NCBI GenBank assembly: GCA_020860865.1
Contig: JAJBTL010000036.1
Location: forward strand, 4,691 to 14,955
Direction of reading: 5' to 3'
DNA length: 10,265 bases
From: Planctomycetota bacterium
Lineage (GTDB): Bacteria; Planctomycetota; SZUA-567
Part shown: piece by piece, positions 7,017 to 10,265 of the stretch
How the letters are laid out: every line of letters starts with the position of its first letter
Position numbering within the stretch: position 1 is the stretch's first letter
Position numbers and translations under genes: made by a program
Notes under the pieces: generated by a model
What the model was told of the DNA's origin: nothing
Database searches by the model: none
What the model saw: the letters and a program-made list of their open reading frames with translations, nothing else

Positions 7017-8457
7017 GCTCCTCTCGAATCTCGGCGGCCGCCTTGCGGACCAGGGTATGGTCGCCGTTTTTGGATATAATGCCGGCCGTGAACAGATCCC
7101 CCTCTATCAGGGCCGGAAAGTAGAATGTGCATTCGTCGCGCCGATCGGCGACGCTGACCAGGATGCCGCGCCCTCGCGCCTCGGCGCCAATCCGCCGGTT
7201 CACTTCCCGCGAATCGGTGGCGGCGATGGCGAGGGTGACGCCGTCCAGGTCGTCCGGCCGGTATTCCCGGCGCTCCCACGAAAGGTTCGGGGAACCAAGG
7301 TACCGTTCCAGTTCCGGACCGATATCCGGCGACACGACCACTACCCGGGCGTCGAAGCGGAGCAGGGCGACCGCCCGCCGGGCGGCGATTTTCCCGCCGC
7401 CGGCCACCATGACGCGGGTCCCCGAGACATTGATGAACAGGGGAAAGTTTGGCCGTCCCGGTTCGCGGGCGAGGCGCCGGGTGCGGTTCTGGTTCCAGGT
7501 GATGAAGCGTTTGGCTTCTTCACGGATGAGCGCCTCGGCCTCGAGGAGAAGCGGCTGGTTGTCACCGGCGTCGTCGTGCCTGAGGTCGTCCACGTTCCAG
7601 ACTGTCGCGTTCCCGATGGCGCCGACGGCCGGGTCGATGTCCCGGGGCACGGCGAGGTCGAGAAGGAAATTGGGCGGCTTCGTCACCCGGGCGAATTCTT
7701 CCGCCGTCACGGTATGGTTCGGGCTCGATGTGGCGCTGACGACAATGTCCCGTCCGGACATCTCCGCATAGCGGTTTTCAAACGGCACCGTGACGAACCC
7801 GAATCCGGCGTCCTTCCGGTGGGCCCGGACAGTCATGACGACGTCGGCGCCAAGGCTGGCGAGGTACGTCGCCGCCTGGCGGCCGACCACGCCGTTCCCG
7901 ATAACAATGGCCCGCAGTCCGGCGAGGTCCCCGGCGGCGGCGGCGATGGTGTCGATGCCGGCGGCGGCGACGGACGCGCCTTCGCGGCTGAATCGGACCG
8001 ACGTCTTCACCCGTTTCCCGGCGGTGACGGCGCTTCGGAACAACGTTTCCAAAACCGGATCGGTCGAGCCGGCGTCGCGGGCCGCTTCGAGGGCGGCGCG
8101 GGTCTGGGTGATTATCTGGTCGTCCCCGAGAACGCTCGACTCGAGGCCGGACGCCACCCGCATAAGGTGGAGTATGGCTTCCCGGTCGTCACGTCTCGTG
8201 AAGAGACGGGCCGCCGCACCGGCGTCCCGGCCAAGTGCGTCGGCGATAATCGCCGGGCCGTCCGGGAAGTGGTCGTCGTCGTGGGAAAGGTAGAGTTCGC
8301 TCCGGTTACACGTCACCAGGAAGACGGCACCACGGACGCCGCTGTCCGAAACGGCATGCCGCATCACGGCCGAACGGAGCGGTTCGGTCGGCGAGAAAGT
8401 CTCCCGTTCGCGGACGTCGGCCGTGGTGAAGTCGAGTCCGAACATGGTTATGGCCAT
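6922..8457 (-). CDS. hemA: Glutamyl-tRNA reductase fused to a precorrin-2 dehydrogenase (SirC/CysG-B-like) domain
   Basis: The N-terminal part (about 1-325 of 511 aa) is glutamyl-tRNA reductase, which makes glutamate-1-semialdehyde with NADPH, the committed C5-pathway step. It shows G-L-D-F-T-T-A-D-V-R-E-R-E, V-T-C-N-R-S-E-L-Y with catalytic Cys50, R-V-A-S-G-L-E-S-S-V-L-G (100-111), the NADPH loop G-N-G-V-V-G (187-192) and L-L-D-L-A-V-P-R-D-I-D-P (265-276). After helix E-E-A-K-R-F-I-T-W-N-Q-N-R the chain passes directly to a SirC-like Rossmann domain (about 337-490): F-P-L-F-I-N, V-M-V-A-G-G-G-K-I-A-A-R-R (349-361), A-A-T-D-S-R-E-V-N-R-R (412-422, Asp415 aligning with the family aspartate) and V-S-V-A-D-R-R-D-E-C-T-F-Y-F-P-A (434-449). 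This domain oxidises precorrin-2 to sirohydrochlorin in relatives. The usual GluTR dimerisation domain is not visible. ATG 8457 is chosen because the family N-terminus begins there and AAGGG lies 8 nt upstream. It is the first gene of the operon. Confidence 0.93.
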   Translation of the reverse strand: MAITMFGLDFTTADVRERETFSPTEPLRSAVMRHAVSDSGVRGAVFLVTCNRSELYLSHDDDHFPDGPAIIADALGRDAGAAARLFTRRDDREAILHLMRVASGLESSVLGDDQIITQTRAALEAARDAGSTDPVLETLFRSAVTAGKRVKTSVRFSREGASVAAAGIDTIAAAAGDLAGLRAIVIGNGVVGRQAATYLASLGADVVMTVRAHRKDAGFGFVTVPFENRYAEMSGRDIVVSATSSPNHTVTAEEFARVTKPPNFLLDLAVPRDIDPAVGAIGNATVWNVDDLRHDDAGDNQPLLLEAEALIREEAKRFITWNQNRTRRLAREPGRPNFPLFINVSGTRVMVAGGGKIAARRAVALLRFDARVVVVSPDIGPELERYLGSPNLSWERREYRPDDLDGVTLAIAATDSREVNRRIGAEARGRGILVSVADRRDECTFYFPALIEGDLFTAGIISKNGDHTLVRKAAAEIREELDRIEKDIACGQPGEQAGDSASHNGYGRDTA

Positions 8458-8563
8458 GGACACTACCCTTCGTGGACGTGCGGAAAAATGTTTTGCCTGT
8501 GCCTGTGTGCGTGGTATCGTAGTGGTCGCGAAACCGGATTGGTTCTTCAAGACAATACCAAAT

Positions 8564-8589
8564 GCGACCGGAACCGCCATTCCGGCCGC
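8564..8589 (-). other. Strong hairpin in the hemA leader
   Basis: On the - strand GCGGCCGGAA, a 6-nt loop (TGGCGG) and TTCCGGTCGC form a 10-bp stem with one G-U pair. The hairpin lies about 107 nt before the hemA start. No T tract follows it directly, so it is not a standard terminator. It may be part of an untranslated regulatory leader. Confidence 0.5.
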
Positions 8590-8603
8590 GCGTTTCCATA
8601 ACT

Positions 8604-8626
8604 CCGTATTGACCATCGGTCTACGG
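8604..8626 (-). other. Second hairpin / dyad upstream of hemA
   Basis: CCGTA (8604-8608) pairs with TACGG (8622-8626) and, inside it, GACC (8611-8614) pairs with GGTC (8618-8621) around a 3-nt loop, leaving a 2-nt bulge. It can be a DNA dyad or, if transcription starts far enough upstream, an RNA hairpin of the hemA leader. Confidence 0.4.
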
Positions 8627-8628
8627 TG

Positions 8629-8663
8629 ATTTTACACCATGTTCTCTGTATTGCCTGTAAAAT
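8629..8663. promoter_or_regulatory. Operator-like inverted repeat ATTTTACA-N19-TGTAAAAT
   Basis: Two perfect 8-bp arms, ATTTTACA (8629-8636) and TGTAAAAT (8656-8663), are separated by 19 bp. Each arm also reads as TTTACA or TAAAAT, hexamers near -35 and -10 consensus, on opposite strands, so the site may overlap divergent promoters. The spacing between those hexamers on one strand (21 bp) is too long for a standard sigma70 promoter. The regulator is unknown. Confidence 0.4.
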
Positions 8664-8670
8664 TCAATAC
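8648..8670. promoter_or_regulatory. Operator-like inverted repeat GTATTG-N11-CAATAC
   Basis: GTATTG (8648-8653) and CAATAC (8665-8670) form a perfect dyad enclosing the TGTAAAAT arm of the neighbouring repeat. The same hexamer recurs at 8553-8558 (CAATAC) and 8606-8611 (GTATTG), giving four copies in about 120 bp. Confidence 0.4.
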
Positions 8671-8730
8671 CATATCATGAGTTTACCACAAAATGCGATG
8701 AAAGTACCGGAATCGTTGTGGTCGGGCGTG

Positions 8731-8736
8731 TATACT
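8731..8736 (+). promoter_or_regulatory. Possible -10 element of the cbiD operon promoter
   Basis: TATACT matches the -10 consensus at 5 of 6 positions. No good -35 hexamer is found 16-18 bp upstream, so the promoter may be activator-dependent or the call may be wrong. If used, transcription would start near 8743 and give a leader of about 177 nt before cbiD. Confidence 0.3.
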
Positions 8737-8739
8737 GAA

Positions 8740-8897
8740 GCGCGATGAAAATTCGGTTATTTGATCCTGTAACCTTTATGCGCACTTCGGGCTTGGGATG
8801 TACGTTTCCCGAAAGCTAGAGTGGCTTGGATATAGACTCGGGACGACGAGGTGTACACTGTAAACGCGGTTCAGACCTGGTTCCGGTCCGACCGGGA
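8740..8897 (+). ncRNA. Structured 5' leader of cbiD, possible riboswitch-like element
   Basis: Several helices can be drawn: GCGC (8740-8743) with GCGC (8780-8783), extended inward and capped by GGTTA/TAACC (8755-8759 with 8770-8774); TTCGGG (8786-8791) with CCCGAA (8808-8813); alternatively CCCGA (8808-8812) with TCGGG (8838-8842); and TTCCGGT (8881-8887) with ACCGGGA (8891-8897) just before the ribosome binding site. Between them GGTG (8850-8853), ACTGTAA (8857-8863) and CAGACCTGG (8872-8880) occur in the order of similar words in cobalamin riboswitches. They are far too close together for the known fold and the B12 box is not matched. Treat as a candidate only. Confidence 0.3.
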
Positions 8898-8899
8898 GC

Positions 8900-8907
8900 G
8901 GAGGGAG
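8900..8907 (+). promoter_or_regulatory. Ribosome binding site of cbiD
   Basis: GGAGGGAG lies 12 nt before ATG 8920, a little far, and 4 nt before an out-of-frame ATG at 8912. It supports a start near here instead of the in-frame GTG at 8851. Confidence 0.6.
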
Positions 8908-8919
8908 CGACATGTCGAA

Positions 8920-10080
8920 ATGAGCACCGACGCTTCGAACACCCGGCCGGATAAACCCGCCGCCGCATCGCCTCTCCGAACCGGTTTCACCACCGGCACT
9001 TGCGCCGCCGTCGCCGCCGGCGCCGCCGCGACGCTTCTCATCGGTGGCGAAACCGTCGACTCATACTCGGTAACCATGCCGGACGGCACCGCCGCGCGCC
9101 TGCCCGTCAGGACGTGGATGGAAGGCTCCGACAGCGCCGTCGCCACCGTAATCAAAGACGCCGGAGACGATCCCGACATCACCGACGGTATCGAGGTCGT
9201 CGTCAGGGTAACGAAACGGTCCGACGCGGACATCCGTATCGACGGCGGCGCCGGTGTCGGCCGGGTGACGAAACCGGGCCTCGACCAACCCGTCGGCGCC
9301 GCCGCCATCAACAGCGTACCGCGACAAATGATCGCCCGGGCCGTCGATGACGCCCGGACGCTGTCCGGATATCCCAGCGGTTTCGATGTCCTCGTGACTA
9401 TTCCACAGGGCGAAGTCCTGGCCGCCCGGACCTTCAATCCGCGCCTCGGCATCGTCGGCGGCCTGTCCGTCCTCGGCACCACCGGCATTGTCGAACCAAT
9501 GAGTTCGCGGGCGCTCCTTGACTCTCTCGAAGCCGAGATGCGCATGCACCGGGCCGGCGGCAGCGATGTCCTCGTCATTACGCCGGGAAAATACGGCGAA
9601 GCTTTTTTGTCCGGGTACGCTCCGCTCCGGACCGTTCCGTCCGTGGTCTGCGCCAATTATATCGGCGATGCGCTGGACCGGGCCGTCGCAACCGGCTTTG
9701 ACCGCCTTGTATTTGTCGGCCATATCGGCAAAATGATAAAGCTTTCCGGCGGCATTCTCGATACCCATTCACGCGTCGCCGACGGCCGCCTGGAACTTCT
9801 TGCCCTGCAAGCCGCCCTGGCCGGTGCCGGAACGGCGGACCTCGGGGAAATCCTCGAGGCGGCGACGGTGGATCAAGGCCTCGAGACAGTGACGCGTCTC
9901 GGCTTTCTGGACGCGGTGCTCCAGGGCATTCTCGACCGGGCGGAGAAGTATCTCCGGGAACGCGCCGGACGGACTGGTCGCGCGGACGACATCGCGACCG
10001 GGCTTGTCCTGTTTTCCAACCGGGACAACCTCGTCGCCGTTGGCGCCGACGCCAGGGCCATTATTGATGGGCTGTCGTAG
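8920..10080 (+). CDS. cbiD: Cobalt-precorrin-5B C1-methyltransferase CbiD
   Basis: CbiD methylates C1 of cobalt-precorrin-5B in the anaerobic cobalamin pathway; it is the marker enzyme of the early-cobalt route and is not related to the usual CbiE/F/H/L methyltransferase fold. The 386-aa protein shows the family blocks L-R-T-G-F-T-T-G-T-C-A-A (19-30), K-D-A-G-D-D-P-D-I-T-D-G (79-90), G-G-A-G-V-G-R-V-T-K-P-G-L (109-121), A-I-N-S-V-P-R-Q-M-I (129-138), I-P-Q-G-E (161-165), T-F-N-P-R-L-G-I-V-G-G (171-181), L-G-T-T-G-I-V-E-P-M-S (185-195), G-H-I-G-K-M-I-K-L-S-G-G (267-278) and T-H-S-R-V-A-D-G-R (282-290). The start is ATG 8920; a GTG at 8851 would add 23 residues without family support, and the ribosome binding site lies after it. 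The gene is divergent from hemA and heads the cbi operon, with cbiL following. Confidence 0.96.
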   Translation: MSTDASNTRPDKPAAASPLRTGFTTGTCAAVAAGAAATLLIGGETVDSYSVTMPDGTAARLPVRTWMEGSDSAVATVIKDAGDDPDITDGIEVVVRVTKRSDADIRIDGGAGVGRVTKPGLDQPVGAAAINSVPRQMIARAVDDARTLSGYPSGFDVLVTIPQGEVLAARTFNPRLGIVGGLSVLGTTGIVEPMSSRALLDSLEAEMRMHRAGGSDVLVITPGKYGEAFLSGYAPLRTVPSVVCANYIGDALDRAVATGFDRLVFVGHIGKMIKLSGGILDTHSRVADGRLELLALQAALAGAGTADLGEILEAATVDQGLETVTRLGFLDAVLQGILDRAEKYLRERAGRTGRADDIATGLVLFSNRDNLVAVGADARAIIDGLS

Positions 10081-10135
10081 CTCAAGAGTGTCGTCGTACT
10101 ATAGTAATGTAGGTGGGTGGAGGGGAGAGGAATGA
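10081..10135 (+). other. Short gap between cbiD and cbiL
   Basis: No terminator is seen, so the two genes are probably co-transcribed. The gap contains the perfect 10-bp palindrome TACTATAGTA (10097-10106) and a strong purine-rich ribosome binding site for cbiL ending in GGGGAGAGG (10122-10130), 5 nt before ATG 10136. Confidence 0.6.
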
Positions 10136-10265
10136 ATGGCTAAAGGAATTCTGTACGGTGTCAGCGTCGGCCCGGGCGATCCGGGACTGATGACCTTTCG
10201 GGCGGCGGAGACGATCCGCCTCGCCCCGGTCGTGGCGGCGCCGCGTACGCGGGACGGCGCCATGG
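10136..10265 (+). CDS. cbiL: Precorrin-2 / cobalt-factor II C20-methyltransferase CbiL, N-terminal fragment
   Basis: Only the first 43 codons are in the window. They read M-A-K-G-I-L-Y-G-V-S-V-G-P-G-D-P-G-L-M-T-F-R-A-A-E-T-I. The G-x-L-Y-G-V-x-V-G-P-G-D-P-x-L-(L/M)-T block is the SAM-binding N-terminus of the corrin methyltransferase family, and the initial G-x-L-Y-G-V wording with A-A-P-R-T following is typical of CbiL/CobI, which methylates C20. Of the two close ATGs (10132 and 10136) only 10136 is in frame. It follows cbiD in the same direction with a good ribosome binding site. Other members of the family (CbiF, CbiH, CbiE) fit the first residues less well, but the fragment is short. Confidence 0.85.
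   Translation, partial: MAKGILYGVSVGPGDPGLMTFRAAETIRLAPVVAAPRTRDGAM

Larger units (their letters stand above)
8458..8919. other. Divergent control region between hemA and cbiD
   Basis: This 462-bp stretch holds no convincing gene; an in-frame extension of hemA runs into it to 8616 but lacks family similarity. It must carry the promoters for the leftward hem operon and the rightward cbi operon. The central part (8600-8680) is AT-rich and full of inverted repeats, listed separately. The hemA-side leader and the cbiD-side leader can each fold into several hairpins. A canonical cobalamin riboswitch was looked for on both strands and not seen. Confidence 0.7.

Noticed and set aside
6871..8601. 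Long open frame (576 codons) on the + strand opposite hemA and hemC
   Set aside because: It is antisense to genes with clear catalytic motifs, shows low-complexity Arg/Gly/Asp-rich protein with no family signature, and is expected from GC-rich codon bias.
8458..8616. N-terminal extension of hemA by 53 residues
   Set aside because: The GluTR family begins at the M-A-I-T-M-F-G-L segment; the ATG at 8457 has a ribosome binding site, and the extension overlaps hairpins and promoter-like DNA.
8785..8796. Minus-strand stretch CCAAGCCCGAAG resembling part of the E. coli btuB B12 box
   Set aside because: The essential following ACCTGCC is absent and no riboswitch core lies upstream on that strand; CTTCGGGCTT is also near-palindromic, so a chance match is likely.
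8881..8911. Resemblance of the GGTTCCGGTCC...GGGAGCGG stretch to the SRP RNA apical loop
   Set aside because: The conserved GGAAGGAAGCAGC block is not matched and the stretch is explained by a short hairpin plus the cbiD ribosome binding site.
8851..8919. Upstream GTG start for cbiD
   Set aside because: The added 23 residues have no family support and the ribosome binding site (8900-8907) lies inside the extension.

Overview
The window is GC-rich bacterial DNA, clearly lower in GC between genes. It carries tetrapyrrole and corrinoid biosynthesis genes of the anaerobic (cbi-type, early cobalt insertion) cobalamin route. The CobA-HemD fusion, the precorrin-2 dehydrogenase domain fused to HemA, the strong Shine-Dalgarno sites, and the CbiC/CbiD/CbiL set suggest an anaerobic, Firmicutes-like bacterium, possibly a GC-rich member of the Negativicutes. 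That placement is inference; nothing in the window fixes the taxon.

Layout. (1) 1-891, + strand: the C-terminal part of a glycogen debranching enzyme (GlgX), closed by a rho-independent terminator at 917-957. (2) 892-1649: an AT-rich region holding one unrecognised small gene (81 aa, 1267-1512, +), then a bidirectional terminator at 1551-1585. (3) 8457 down to 1650, - strand: a six-gene cluster in the order hemA(-SirC domain), hemC, cobA-hemD, hemB, hemL, cbiC. Four of the five junctions are overlaps (95, 4, 4 and 8 bp) and one is a 34-nt gap, so this reads as one translationally coupled operon. (4) 8458-8919: a 462-bp divergent control region with dyad symmetries and hairpin-forming leaders on both sides. 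(5) 8920-10080, + strand: cbiD, followed after 55 nt by the start of cbiL (10136 to the window end).

How the genes work together. HemA reduces glutamyl-tRNA to glutamate-1-semialdehyde, HemL isomerises it to 5-aminolevulinate, HemB makes porphobilinogen, HemC makes hydroxymethylbilane, and the HemD half of the fusion closes it to uroporphyrinogen III. The CobA half methylates this to precorrin-2. The SirC-like tail of HemA can oxidise precorrin-2 to sirohydrochlorin, ready for cobalt insertion. CbiL and CbiD (divergent operon) and CbiC (end of the hem operon) are methylation and rearrangement steps of the cobalt-corrin ring. No heme-branch gene (hemE and later) is present, so the hem operon looks devoted to corrinoid and siroheme supply.

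The most unusual points are the HemA-SirC fusion, which seems to lack the usual GluTR dimerisation domain; the structured divergent region, with nested inverted repeats; and a long cbiD leader without a canonical cobalamin riboswitch but with short motifs resembling parts of one. I found no CRISPR array, insertion sequence, tRNA or rRNA gene.
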